NCBI RefSeq assembly: GCF_014208035.1
Contig: NZ_JACHMK010000001.1
Location: forward strand, 806,001-870,000
DNA length: 64,000 nucleotides
Source: Schaalia hyovaginalis
GTDB lineage: Bacteria > Actinomycetota > Actinomycetes > Actinomycetales > Actinomycetaceae
Direction of reading: 5' to 3'
This document shows positions 44,892 to 53,254 of this stretch, piece after piece. The translations under genes and the position numbers were made by a program. The notes under the pieces were generated by a model. It made no database searches. It was not told where the DNA came from and saw only the letters and a list, made by a program, of their open reading frames with translations. Within the stretch, counting starts at the first letter, position 1. Each line of letters starts with the position of its first letter.

Positions 44892-45547
44892 TGGGTGCTT
44901 CGAATCACGTAGGGGCCATCGCGCGGCTCTCCGATTCCGAAGGCGTCTTCACCACGGCCCAGGCGAAGCGCATGGGCATCCCGCGCGACGCCCTGCACGA
45001 CGCGGTCGAGTCCGGCCGCCTCGAGCGCATCGTGCGAGGCGCCTACCGGATGGTGGGGTCCGGCTCCTCCTTCACGGATGAACTGGCGGCGATATGGAAG
45101 CTCACCGCCCCGGCGAAGTTCTCCCACGAGAGGATGCGAGTCCCGGAGTGGGACGGCATCGCCGTTGGGGGCTCCACTGCCTCCGCCCTCCTCGAGATCG
45201 GAGACCTGCACCTCTCGCCGTATCGGATATACGCCTCCGGGAGGATGAATACGAGGAATCCGTCGGCGAGTTTTGCCAGGCGCGAGGTGGCGCGCAACGA
45301 GGTGAGGTTCGCATCGGGGTTCCCTGTGACGTGCCCCGAGCGCACTGTGTTCGACCTCGTCGTGGACGATGAGGAGCTCTCGCTGGTGGCGGATGTCCTG
45401 GGCGACGCTTCGAGGAAGTTCCCCGACTTCGACTACGGGAGACTCCAGAGGCTGCTCGAAGGTCGTTACGGTGAAAGGCGGGGGCGCGGGATTCACCAAG
45501 GCCTGATGGAGGACTCCGGACTTCTCGGGAAGGAGGCGCAAACATGA
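44891..45547 (+). CDS. AbiEi-family type IV antitoxin
   Basis: A 218-residue protein with the AbiEi winged-helix start (AIARLSDSEGVFTTAQAKRM, then GIPRDALHDAVESGRLERIV and RGAYRM). An AbiEi C-terminal-type domain follows, including TCPERTVFDLVVDDEELSLV. AbiEi antagonises a nucleotidyltransferase toxin (AbiEii) and represses the pair. ATG 44891 is chosen because the domain begins there and the operator lies just before it; a GTG at 44813 would bury the operator in the gene. The toxin frame overlaps its end but is broken. Confidence 0.82.
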   Translation: MGASNHVGAIARLSDSEGVFTTAQAKRMGIPRDALHDAVESGRLERIVRGAYRMVGSGSSFTDELAAIWKLTAPAKFSHERMRVPEWDGIAVGGSTASALLEIGDLHLSPYRIYASGRMNTRNPSASFARREVARNEVRFASGFPVTCPERTVFDLVVDDEELSLVADVLGDASRKFPDFDYGRLQRLLEGRYGERRGRGIHQGLMEDSGLLGKEAQT

Positions 45548-45621
45548 AGTACAAGAGCGCCGCCGCGCTCGAGATGGCGGTCAAGGCCGCCGCCGCGGCG
45601 GGGCAGAAGCCGAAGGCATGA
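45544..45621 (+). pseudogene. AbiEii toxin remnant
   Basis: A 25-residue frame starts at ATGA overlapping the antitoxin stop. It reads MKYKSAAALEMAVKAAAAAG and then ends. From memory this resembles the first residues of AbiEii/AbiGii nucleotidyltransferases, which are about 250 residues or more. The following 300 bases (45622-45924) contain no continuation that I can follow, so the toxin appears deleted or decayed. Confidence 0.5.
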
Positions 45622-45924
45622 CCTGGAAGCCGACAACGTGCGGATGAGAATAGATATCTACGTCTTCGAATGAGCGCCGCTCGACGCTTTGCCCGTCGTC
45701 GGGCGGGAGAGCATGGAGAACCTTCGGGTTTTGCAAGGATGGGATCTTCAGGGCCTGACTGCACGCTTTCGGTGATGGGAAGGCCGAAGAATCTCCGGCT
45801 CTCCCGTTTCGCTGACCGCATCAGCACGGGCGATGCCGCGATTGGCTGGGAGTAGGCCGACGACTGAGGATGACCTCACTGCGAAGATGGAGGATACTCG
45901 TTCCATGGCAGTGAGCGGGGCGCG

Positions 45925-46716
45925 ATGAGTCTGAGCGCATACATCGTCTGGTTCATGCTCGCCTCGATCGCCGGATGGCTCTTCGAGTCCGCCTACAGCA
46001 TCGTGCGCAACGGCCGATGGGAGCGGCGCGGATTCCTCTTCGGCCCCCTGTGCCCGATATACGGCTTCGGCGTCGTCGCCGGGCTCCTGCTCTTCGGCAG
46101 GCCCGGAGCACTGATGGCGGATTTTCCCGCCTGGGCCGTCTTCCTCGTCAGTATGGGAGGAAGCGCCGTCCTCGAATACGGCGTCTCGGTCGCCCTCGAG
46201 CGGCTGTTCGGAGCCGTGTGGTGGGACTACTCGGACCTGCCCGCGAACCTCAACGGTCGTATCTGCCTGCCCGCATCGCTTCTGTTCGGCGCCGCAGGGG
46301 TCTTCATCGCCTCCGTCCTCGCGCCGCTGCTCAACGAGGCCGCGATGCGCATCAGCCCAGGTGCATTCGAGGTTATTGCGCTGGTGTCGGTCGCCCTGGT
46401 GGCGTGCGATACGACGGCGACGGTCATCATTCTCAGCGACCTCAAGGAGAAGATCGTCGGAATCGATGAATCCGCGAACGGATATGCGAGCATGCGCGTC
46501 GAACAGGCGGTCGGCGCCGTACGCTCGGTATCGGATCGCCTGAACGGCGGTGTCAGGAAGATCATCGGACGGCAGGGCGGACTTGATTACGTCGTCGCCC
46601 AATTGAGCGGACGGCAGTTGCGCATTCTGGTGCAACTGCGCAGATTCCGCTCGGAGGGCGTACGGGAGAAAGTCGATACCATCCGTCGCGCCGTTCAGGA
46701 TCGAGGAGAAGAATGA
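45925..46716 (+). CDS. PF06541-type (ABC_trans_CmpB-like) membrane protein
   Basis: A 263-residue protein with about five membrane segments in the first 175 residues. Typical family segments are ASIAGWLFESAYSIVRNGRW, RRGFLFGPLCPIYGFGVVAG, and AVWWDYSDLPANLNGRICLP. The C-terminal 85 residues are cytoplasmic and charged. Transport has been proposed for the family but not shown. It overlaps the HD-domain gene by four bases, which suggests a joint function. A second member lies at 56035. Confidence 0.82.
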   Translation: MSLSAYIVWFMLASIAGWLFESAYSIVRNGRWERRGFLFGPLCPIYGFGVVAGLLLFGRPGALMADFPAWAVFLVSMGGSAVLEYGVSVALERLFGAVWWDYSDLPANLNGRICLPASLLFGAAGVFIASVLAPLLNEAAMRISPGAFEVIALVSVALVACDTTATVIILSDLKEKIVGIDESANGYASMRVEQAVGAVRSVSDRLNGGVRKIIGRQGGLDYVVAQLSGRQLRILVQLRRFRSEGVREKVDTIRRAVQDRGEE

Positions 46717-47207
46717 CGGGACGGGCTCTCATGGGGACGGGGAAGACCCGTTTGGCGCTGCAAGTCAGGGAAACGGCCGATGAACTTGCGAGGACGGGGC
46801 GCGTCGCCGAGATGGGGCGTTACATCCAGCACGGAAGCGTTTCCACGCTTGAGCACGTCCTGAGGGTCGCCGACAGGGCTCTGGCCTGTTCGCGAAAACT
46901 GGGCATCCGGGTCAGCGAAGACGAGCTCATCCGGGGCGCCATTCTCCACGACTACTATCTCTACGACTGGCACGATCCCAACATCAAGGGGCATGCGACG
47001 AAGCATCCCCTGAGAGCGTTGAAGAACGCGGAGGAGGATTTCCTCCTCACCGATAGGGAGCGCAACATCATCGCCGCGCACATGTGGCCGCTCCCCCCGA
47101 CCCGCGTCCCCCGGTGCCGGGAGGCGTGGCTGGTCTGTTTCGCGGACAAATGGTGCTCGCTCGAGGAGACGCTGTTCATGCGCGGCGCCGCCCGCGACAA
47201 GCCCTGA
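46713..47207 (+). CDS. HD-domain phosphohydrolase-like protein
   Basis: A 164-residue HD protein. HGSVSTLEHVLRVADRALAC near residue 50 supplies the first His and ELIRGAILHDYYLYDWHD near residue 72 the HD pair. EDFLLTDRERNIIAAHMWPL near residue 109 has a further metal-ligand His, and LVCFADKWCSLEET near residue 143 the late Asp. These proteins are metal-dependent phosphohydrolases of unknown substrate. The start overlaps the stop of the membrane protein gene. After its stop, 47208-47430 shows nothing I recognise. Confidence 0.85.
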   Translation: MTGRALMGTGKTRLALQVRETADELARTGRVAEMGRYIQHGSVSTLEHVLRVADRALACSRKLGIRVSEDELIRGAILHDYYLYDWHDPNIKGHATKHPLRALKNAEEDFLLTDRERNIIAAHMWPLPPTRVPRCREAWLVCFADKWCSLEETLFMRGAARDKP

Positions 47208-47430
47208 AGCCCGGCGAGTCGGTCCTGCCGCCATCCGACGGTGGCGGTGCCGGTGCGAAACCCCCGAGCTTCGGCAGACATGCGTGTCTTCGGCCGGCAG
47301 GCGCCTGTATCGGTTTGAGTCAGCCAGCGCTTCCTCATGCGTGGCTCGCCTTCCCGTCACCGGTGGGACGGGCGGGCCGAAGGCATTGCTGTCTTCTGCG
47401 CGGACGCTCATCCCGCCGGACGACTCCGGG

Positions 47431-48153
47431 TCAGAACTCCCGTCTCTCGTAGAGCTTCACGGCGATGGCGCAGGAGAGCGCGAGGAGGGCGAGCGTCAAC
47501 AGGGTGAACGCCCCGAGGAGGAACAGCAGCAGTCCGCTCGGTGTCGCAAGCGCGGCGGGGAGCACGGCCCTGAGGCGATCGCCGAAGCCGGAGGACGCGG
47601 CGAAGGAGGAGCCTCCGCCGATGAGGAATGCGAGTGCGAACATCGTGAGCATCGGGACGAAGGCGGCGGCGCCCTTCGCGCCGATCGCGGCGAACAAGGG
47701 CGTGGATAGTGCTACGGAGATGCCCGCGATCAGTGCCGATACGGCGCAGACGAAGATCCCCAGAGCGGTGGGGGAGGCGATGGTGAAAACCGAGTCGAGA
47801 TCGGAGCCGGACGGGAGTGTCGGCGTGATGACAAGGCCGTAGGTCCACGAGACGAGCGAGCCGAGCAGGAAGGAGACGCACATCGCGCTCAGGGTTTCGA
47901 GGTAGCGGCCGATGATGAGTGAGCGGCGCGCTTGAGGCATTGCGAGGTGGAAGAGGCCCCACCCGTTCTGGTCGTCATTCGCCCAGAGCCTCAATGAGAG
48001 CGTGTAGGGGAGGAAGATCGCCAGCGGTGCGCCGATGACGAGGGGCGTATCCATCGCCGCCGTCATGAAGATTCCGAGGACGAGGCACACGGCGGCGGTC
48101 AGCGACAGCTGCACCTTCGTGATGGCGAGATCCGTCATGATTACTTTCTTCAT
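47431..48153 (-). CDS. ABC-2-type transporter permease
   Basis: A 240-residue membrane protein with about six hydrophobic segments (for example LTAAVCLVLGIFMTAAM near residue 18 and LFLLGAFTLLTLALLALSCA near residue 212). The stretch SLRLWANDDQNGWGLFHLAMP near residue 53 is common in small ABC-2 permeases of YtrA-linked operons. It overlaps the ATPase gene by four bases and is the last gene of a regulator-ATPase-permease operon. Confidence 0.82.
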   Translation of the reverse strand: MKKVIMTDLAITKVQLSLTAAVCLVLGIFMTAAMDTPLVIGAPLAIFLPYTLSLRLWANDDQNGWGLFHLAMPQARRSLIIGRYLETLSAMCVSFLLGSLVSWTYGLVITPTLPSGSDLDSVFTIASPTALGIFVCAVSALIAGISVALSTPLFAAIGAKGAAAFVPMLTMFALAFLIGGGSSFAASSGFGDRLRAVLPAALATPSGLLLFLLGAFTLLTLALLALSCAIAVKLYERREF

Positions 48154-49028
48154 CGCCGACCTCCCAGAGTCATGAGCATGTACTTCTCCACCGTTGCGGG
48201 CTCGAGTGCGATCCGGCCGAAGCGCTCAGCGAATGCGAAACGGTCGCGGACGAGGACTTCGGTGCTGTAGGCGCCGGGGACGATAGCCACCGCATCGTCG
48301 AGGGCGGACTCGGCGCGAAGCGCCTCGAGGTCGGTGCTCGAGCAGATGGCGACGCCGGCCAGTCCCGTGATCTCCTCCTTGGTCAAAGAGAAGACCGCGC
48401 GGCCCGCGTCGATGCAGGTGACCGTGTCGGCGCAGGCGTCGAGGTCGCTCGTGATGTGCGTGGACAGCAGGATGGCGCGCTCGCCCTCGGCGACGAAATC
48501 GAGGAGGATGTCGATCGTCTCAGCGCGGGCCATCGGGTCGAGGCCGGCGGTCGCCTCGTCGCAGATGAGGAGGTCGGGTTCGTGGGCCAGGGCGAAGGCG
48601 ATCTGGAGCTTCATGCCCATGCCGCGCGAAAGGTCCTTGATCCTCTTCTTCGGGTCGAGGCTGAAGGCGTCGAGGTGGCGCGCGAAGAGTGCGTCGTTCC
48701 ATCGCGGGTAGTTCGTCCGGCCGATCGGGCCGAGGGCGCGTACCCGGAGCTGCTCGGGGAAGGGGCAGGTGTCGAGGACGACTCCGATCCTTTCGAGGAG
48801 GCGAGTCCGCACATTCTCACTTGAGCGGGGGTCTTCGCCGAAGACTCTGATCTCGCCCTCGTCGGGGGAGGTGAGACCGAGGATCGTTTTGATCGTCGTC
48901 GTCTTCCCGGCGCCGTTGCGCCCGACGAATCCGGCGATCGTGCCCGCTTCGACGTTCAGGTTCACGCCGTCGAGGGTGAAACCGGGGTAGGTCTTCTTCA
49001 GGCCGGTGACCCTCAGAATGTCGCTCAT
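48150..49028 (-). CDS. ABC transporter ATP-binding protein
   Basis: A 292-residue ATPase of the YtrB/BcrA type. Walker A is GFVGRNGAGKTTTIKTIL near residue 34. The signature region reads KDLSRGMGMKLQIAFALAHE near residue 129 (LSRGM in place of LSGGQ, common in this group), Walker B reads LLICDEATAGLDPMARAE, and the His switch is STHITSD. ATG 49028 follows AAAGGA by seven bases. It is transcribed with the GntR regulator upstream and the permease downstream. Confidence 0.92.
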   Translation of the reverse strand: MSDILRVTGLKKTYPGFTLDGVNLNVEAGTIAGFVGRNGAGKTTTIKTILGLTSPDEGEIRVFGEDPRSSENVRTRLLERIGVVLDTCPFPEQLRVRALGPIGRTNYPRWNDALFARHLDAFSLDPKKRIKDLSRGMGMKLQIAFALAHEPDLLICDEATAGLDPMARAETIDILLDFVAEGERAILLSTHITSDLDACADTVTCIDAGRAVFSLTKEEITGLAGVAICSSTDLEALRAESALDDAVAIVPGAYSTEVLVRDRFAFAERFGRIALEPATVEKYMLMTLGGRR

Positions 49029-49056
49029 CGATGGTCCTTTCGGTTCGCCGCTGCGC

Positions 49057-49434
49057 TCATCGTGCATCTGCGGCGAGGAGATCGATCATCTCGTGGAGGT
49101 CCTTGGCGTCGAGTCCGAGGGCGGCCCCGTCCTCGACGATCGCGGCGAGCCTTGATTCGAGGGTGCGCAGGGCCTCCTCCCGTTGCAGTTCGAGGCTGCC
49201 GCCGGTGACGAAGCTGCCCTTGCCCTGGACGGAGTCGATGAAGCCCGCTGCTTCAAGGTCGGCGTAGGCTCGTTTCGTCGTGATCACGCTGACCTTGAGG
49301 TCGTTCGCGAGCGCCCGGATCGAGGGGAGCGCCTGTCCGGGCGCGAGTTCGCCCGAGAGGATCGCATCGCGGATCCGGCTCGCGATCTGCTCGTAGATAG
49401 GCTTGTTCGACGAGTTCGAGATGATGATGTCCAT
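49057..49434 (-). CDS. GntR-family regulator, YtrA subfamily
   Basis: A 124-residue short GntR protein with the wHTH IYEQIASRIRDAILSGELAP and LPSIRALANDLKVSVITTKR, and only a short C-terminal helical tail, typical of YtrA. Such proteins repress the adjacent ABC transporter and often respond to cell-envelope stress or antibiotics. ATG 49434 places the HTH properly; the longer frame runs through the promoter. Confidence 0.9.
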   Translation of the reverse strand: MDIIISNSSNKPIYEQIASRIRDAILSGELAPGQALPSIRALANDLKVSVITTKRAYADLEAAGFIDSVQGKGSFVTGGSLELQREEALRTLESRLAAIVEDGAALGLDAKDLHEMIDLLAADAR

Positions 49435-49495
49435 AGTTCTCCTGAGGGTTCCTCGCGGCCGCGAGGAACCCGATGACCGATGCATCTGATTATGG

Positions 49496-49524
49496 AGTGT
49501 ATATGCAATATGCACACCGGTCAA
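49496..49524 (-). promoter_or_regulatory. Promoter and probable YtrA operator
   Basis: On the minus strand TTGACC (49524-49519) and TACACT (49501-49496) are 17 bases apart. GTGT at 49497 and ACAC at 49514 frame an imperfect dyad over the spacer and -10, the style of YtrA-type operators. Confidence 0.65.
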
Positions 49525-49617
49525 GGAGTTTCGCTGCGGGTGCGCAGGCTATATCGAGGAGATCGCGGCCCTCATTGAGGCCTGCGCGCCTCCCGTCCTT
49601 TCTTGGGAGGGGTTCGC

Positions 49618-50286
49618 CTAAGCCCTGTCGGCGCCCTCGGGGCCAAAGAGGAATCCGATGACGTCATTGAGGCCGTCGGCCACGGCGGTCGCCATCGCGC
49701 GGTGCTCCTCGTCCGGCGCCTGCATATCCGGAATGCAGATCACCCGCATTCCCGCCTTGACCGCCGCCTCGATCCCCATCGTCGAATCCTCGAGCACGAG
49801 GCACTCGCTCGGATCGATGCCGAGGCGGGACGCGGCGAGGAGGAAGACCTCCGGGTCGGGCTTGCCGCGGGAGATGTCCTCGGCGAAGGCGCTCGCCGCG
49901 AAAAAGCCGGCGAGCCCGTGCTGCTCGAGGATGCTCATCGCGCGGGACCTTAGCGACGAGGAGGCGACTGCTATCCCATAGCCGTGCGTCTTGAGATGCT
50001 CCAGCAATTCGCGGGCGCCGGGCTTGAGGGGCACGCCTTCGGCGCGGAGGACGGCCTCGTCGGCGTGAATCCGCCGAGCGACCTCCTCGCTGGACACTGG
50101 GAGCCCGAAATCGGCGACGAAAGCCCGGGCGATCGCGGGAACGGGCCTGCCCGCATAACCGGTCGAGTAGTCGTCGCGGGTGAAAGCGTGCCCGTAGTCG
50201 GCGAGGATCTCGGCGTAGACGCGGTGGAAAAGCGTCTCCGAGTCCACCAGCAGTCCGTCGAAGTCGAAGATGACGGCGCGGATCAT
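49618..50286 (-). CDS. HAD-superfamily phosphatase (beta-phosphoglucomutase-like)
   Basis: A 222-residue HAD hydrolase with motif I FDFDGLLVDSE at the N terminus (nucleophile Asp). Motif II lies in GIAVASSSLRSRAMSIL near residue 106. Motif III/IV is EDISRGKPDPEVFLLAASRL followed by CLVLEDSTMGIEAAVKAGMR. A helical cap lies between residues 15 and 85. It is like sugar-phosphate phosphatases and beta-phosphoglucomutases. Substrate unknown; it appears monocistronic. Confidence 0.9.
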   Translation of the reverse strand: MIRAVIFDFDGLLVDSETLFHRVYAEILADYGHAFTRDDYSTGYAGRPVPAIARAFVADFGLPVSSEEVARRIHADEAVLRAEGVPLKPGARELLEHLKTHGYGIAVASSSLRSRAMSILEQHGLAGFFAASAFAEDISRGKPDPEVFLLAASRLGIDPSECLVLEDSTMGIEAAVKAGMRVICIPDMQAPDEEHRAMATAVADGLNDVIGFLFGPEGADRA

Positions 50287-50534
50287 CGGCCCTCCTTTGG
50301 CTGCGAGCCCCGTGCTCGCCCTCCTTCAAAGATAGTGGGAGAGCAGGCTTTCGGTGCGTGCGGGCTCCGGTGCGGGCGGCTCCTGCGCCGCCATTCCTCG
50401 AAAAGCGCCCAAGAGGGGCTGCGCGCATGCGTCGAGCGCATGTTGGTCACTTTTTGGGGAGTGTGAGGGGCCCGCTCTGCTTGAGGGGCGGAGTGGTAGG
50501 GCTGAGGAGCGGCCTGCGGGAGCGCCTGTCCGGC

Positions 50535-50594
50535 TTGACGAGGGAGGGGATGCGCACAATACTGAACACTGTTCATTGAACAGTGTTCAGTATT
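50535..50594 (+). promoter_or_regulatory. TetR promoter and operator
   Basis: TTGACG (50535-50540) and AATACT (50558-50563) are 17 bases apart. From the -10 onward, AATACTGAACACTGTTCA (50558-50575) and its exact complement (50577-50594) form 18-bp perfect arms around one base. The rest of 50287-50534 shows nothing I recognise. Confidence 0.82.
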
Positions 50595-50615
50595 TGTTCC
50601 GCAGGAGGCGGCCCT

Positions 50616-51191
50616 ATGCCGAAGCAGGTCATCGATAAGCCCCGACTCATCGACGCCGCCTACACCATTGCGGAAGAAGAAGGGCTCAGCGCCCTGTCCA
50701 TCCGCAAGCTCGCCGCAGCATGCTCGATCTCCATCGGCTCGGTCTACACCTACTTCCCGACGAAGGCCGACCTCGTCTTCGCCGTCGTCGAACGCTTCTT
50801 CGCGCGGAGCATCGTCGAGGACTTCTGCCGCGCCGAACCCGACGAGGGCTTCGTCCGCTTCATCCGTCGTTTCAAAACGGCGATGGATGAACTCATGGGG
50901 GAGTACGCCTCGACCTGGCTCACCGAGATCCAAACACTGCCGCGAGACGAGCGCGAACGCGGCCGAGAGGCCGCCCTCGCCCGACTCGGGCACATGCGCC
51001 ACGGACTCGTCCAGGTCCTGCGCACCGACCCGCGGATCGCCCCCGGCGTGCTCGTCGGTCCGCTCGACCCCGAAGCCCTCGCCTCCTTCGTCACCGACCG
51101 GCTCATCGCCGCGCTTCGCGACAAGGAAGACCTCGACACCCTCTTCGCCCTCCTGGAGCGCGCGCTCTACAGCGCCCATCCGAGCGAATGA
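50616..51191 (+). CDS. TetR-family regulator
   Basis: A 191-residue TetR protein: N-terminal HTH LIDAAYTIAEEEGLSALSIR, then KLAAACSISIGSVYTYFPTK, and a helical ligand domain. ATG 50616 follows AGGAGG by seven bases and excludes the operator, which the longer frame would partly cover. It probably represses itself and the next gene, a membrane protein 39 bases downstream, in answer to a small hydrophobic ligand. Confidence 0.92.
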   Translation: MPKQVIDKPRLIDAAYTIAEEEGLSALSIRKLAAACSISIGSVYTYFPTKADLVFAVVERFFARSIVEDFCRAEPDEGFVRFIRRFKTAMDELMGEYASTWLTEIQTLPRDERERGREAALARLGHMRHGLVQVLRTDPRIAPGVLVGPLDPEALASFVTDRLIAALRDKEDLDTLFALLERALYSAHPSE

Positions 51192-51230
51192 TCCCCCGCC
51201 CGTGCTTCTCACCATTGAAGGAACGACCCC

Positions 51231-52187
51231 ATGACCCCCATGCTGGGGGCGGCCATCGCCGCCATCACCACAGCCCTCCTCCTCTACACGATCGGGGTCT
51301 TCGGCGAACAGCGCGCCGGAGTCCTCACCGGACGCCACCTCGGCTTCTTCTGGGCGGGCTTCGCCTTCGACTCGATCGGCACCTCGATCATGGGGCGAAT
51401 CGCCTCAGCCGATGACGGCGCCGGCTCCGGCCTCCACGCGGCGACCGGCGCGATCCCCCTCGTCCTCATGGCGGTCCACGCGGTGTGGGCGAGCATCGTC
51501 CTCGCCTGCAAGGATCAGCGCCGTCTCGCCCAGTTCCACACCCTCTCGCGCATCGTCTGGCTCTTCTGGCTCATCCCGTACCTCATCGGGATGCTCCTCG
51601 GCATCCCGGGGCTGAGCCTGTCCGACGCAGGGGTGACGCTCCTCGCCGCAAGCCTCGTCGCGGCTCTCGCCCTCGTCCTCGAACTGACCGGCCGTCGGAC
51701 CCGCGAAGGCGCGCCGATCCTCGCCGTGCGGCGCGAGAACCTGCTCGTCGTCGCCGGAATCGTGTGGATCATCGCAGGCCTCAACGTCGTCAACATCGGC
51801 CTTCGCGCGGCCGCCGAACTCGGCGGCGCTCAGCTCCCCGTCATCGCCCTCCTCCTGATCGGCGGGCTCGCGGTCTTCACGGCCTTCCACGCGATGTTCG
51901 GCCGCATCGTCAAGAAGAACGCCGCGCGGATCCGCGCTCTCGCGGGAGAGGCGGCCAGCCCGCTGCGCTTCCTCGACGCGAAGGGGTACCTCATCATGGT
52001 GGTCATGATGGGTGGAGGAATCGGGCTGCGCGTCGTCGGCCTCATCCCCGCCTGGTTCGTCTCCTTCTTCTACACGGGCCTGGGCACTGCGCTCGCCCTG
52101 ACGGGCGCCGGGTTCCTCATGCACCGCCGCAGGGGAGCGGGCTGGACCTACCACTCCTTCGGCCGCGCTCAAGCGCCCGCCGCCTGA
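51231..52187 (+). CDS. HsmA/TIGR03987-like membrane protein with extra C-terminal half
   Basis: A 318-residue protein with about eight or nine hydrophobic segments. The first 125 residues resemble the HsmA/TIGR03987 family (LLLYTIGVFGEQRAGVL, RHLGFFWAGFAFDSIGTSIM), which are normally about 130 residues. The second half has four or five more membrane segments and no family I can name, so this may be a fusion. It is under control of the adjacent TetR gene. An efflux or membrane-protective role is a guess. Confidence 0.7.
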   Translation: MTPMLGAAIAAITTALLLYTIGVFGEQRAGVLTGRHLGFFWAGFAFDSIGTSIMGRIASADDGAGSGLHAATGAIPLVLMAVHAVWASIVLACKDQRRLAQFHTLSRIVWLFWLIPYLIGMLLGIPGLSLSDAGVTLLAASLVAALALVLELTGRRTREGAPILAVRRENLLVVAGIVWIIAGLNVVNIGLRAAAELGGAQLPVIALLLIGGLAVFTAFHAMFGRIVKKNAARIRALAGEAASPLRFLDAKGYLIMVVMMGGGIGLRVVGLIPAWFVSFFYTGLGTALALTGAGFLMHRRRGAGWTYHSFGRAQAPAA

Positions 52188-52315
52188 GGGGCGCGTCAGA
52201 GGGCGGGCGGCCGACCCCGAGCCCTTGGGCTCTGGGCGTGCGCCTCGCGGTCCGCCGCCCCGCCCTCGTCCATCCGCGATTCACGCCATCGCGCGACGCC
52301 GATTCTCGACGCCGA

Positions 52316-53182
52316 TCAGAGCTTGCCGCCGTACACGGGGAAGAAGGAGCTCTCACCGTAGTCGGGCAGCCCGCCCGCGGCGTTGAGGAGCGCCATGTCC
52401 TGCTCGGCGATCTCGAAGTCGAGCGCCGCGTTCTCGCGCATGCGATCCGGGTTCCTCGTCTTCGGGAGCGCGACCATGCCGAGCTGGAGGACGTAGCGGA
52501 TGCACAGCTGGGCGACCGTCACGCCGTACTTCGCGGCCATCTGCGCGATCCCCTCGATCCGGGCGGCCTCGCCGTGCGCGATGGGGGAGTAGGCCTCGAC
52601 GAGGATCCCCTCATCGGCGCAGAAACGTGCGAGATCGAAGGGGACATTGCCCACGTGCGCCAGCACCTGATTGACCGCGGGCCTCACCTCGCAGGCGTCC
52701 AGGATCGAGCGCAGATCGCCCTCGAGGAAGTTCGACACGCCGATCGCGCGGAGCCTGCCCGCCCCAAGCGCGTCCTCGAGAGCGCGATAGGCCGCGATAT
52801 TCCCCTCGACGTGGCGGTCCTGCGACTGATTGACCTCCGCCCACGGCTGGGGCGAGTGGATGATCATCATGTCGAGGTAGTCCAGGCCCGTCGTCGCCAG
52901 CGTGCGCTCGATCCCGGCCGCGGCCTCCTCGTAAGTCTTGTGCTCGGCGGCGACCTTCGAGACGACGAAGAGCTCCTCGCGTGCGACGCCGCTCGTGCGG
53001 ACCGCCTCGCCGACGCCGCGCTCGTTCCCGTAGGCCTGCGCGGTGTCGATGTGGCGGTAGCCGATCCCGATCGCCGCGCGGACCGCGCCTGCGACCGAGG
53101 CGTCGTCAATGAGCCACGTGCCGAGGGCGAGCTTGGGGATCTCGACGCCATTGTTCAAGGTGAATGTCTCGTTGAGGATCAT
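52316..53182 (-). CDS. Aldo/keto reductase
   Basis: A 288-residue AKR of the 2,5-diketo-gluconate reductase type. The catalytic tetrad is visible: Asp in GYRHIDTAQAYGNE, Tyr in the same segment, Lys in FVVSKVAA and His in MMIIHSPQPW. NADPH-binding residues occur in VALPKTRNPDRMRENAALDF near the C terminus. AGGAAGAGAG precedes ATG 53182. It reduces carbonyls of unknown identity. Confidence 0.93.
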   Translation of the reverse strand: MILNETFTLNNGVEIPKLALGTWLIDDASVAGAVRAAIGIGYRHIDTAQAYGNERGVGEAVRTSGVAREELFVVSKVAAEHKTYEEAAAGIERTLATTGLDYLDMMIIHSPQPWAEVNQSQDRHVEGNIAAYRALEDALGAGRLRAIGVSNFLEGDLRSILDACEVRPAVNQVLAHVGNVPFDLARFCADEGILVEAYSPIAHGEAARIEGIAQMAAKYGVTVAQLCIRYVLQLGMVALPKTRNPDRMRENAALDFEIAEQDMALLNAAGGLPDYGESSFFPVYGGKL

Positions 53183-53254
53183 GGGTGAATCTCTCTTCCT
53201 GATGTAAGGGGTCATTGAAGGGGATGAGGGCTCCGGCTCCGGCGCGCGTCGCGC

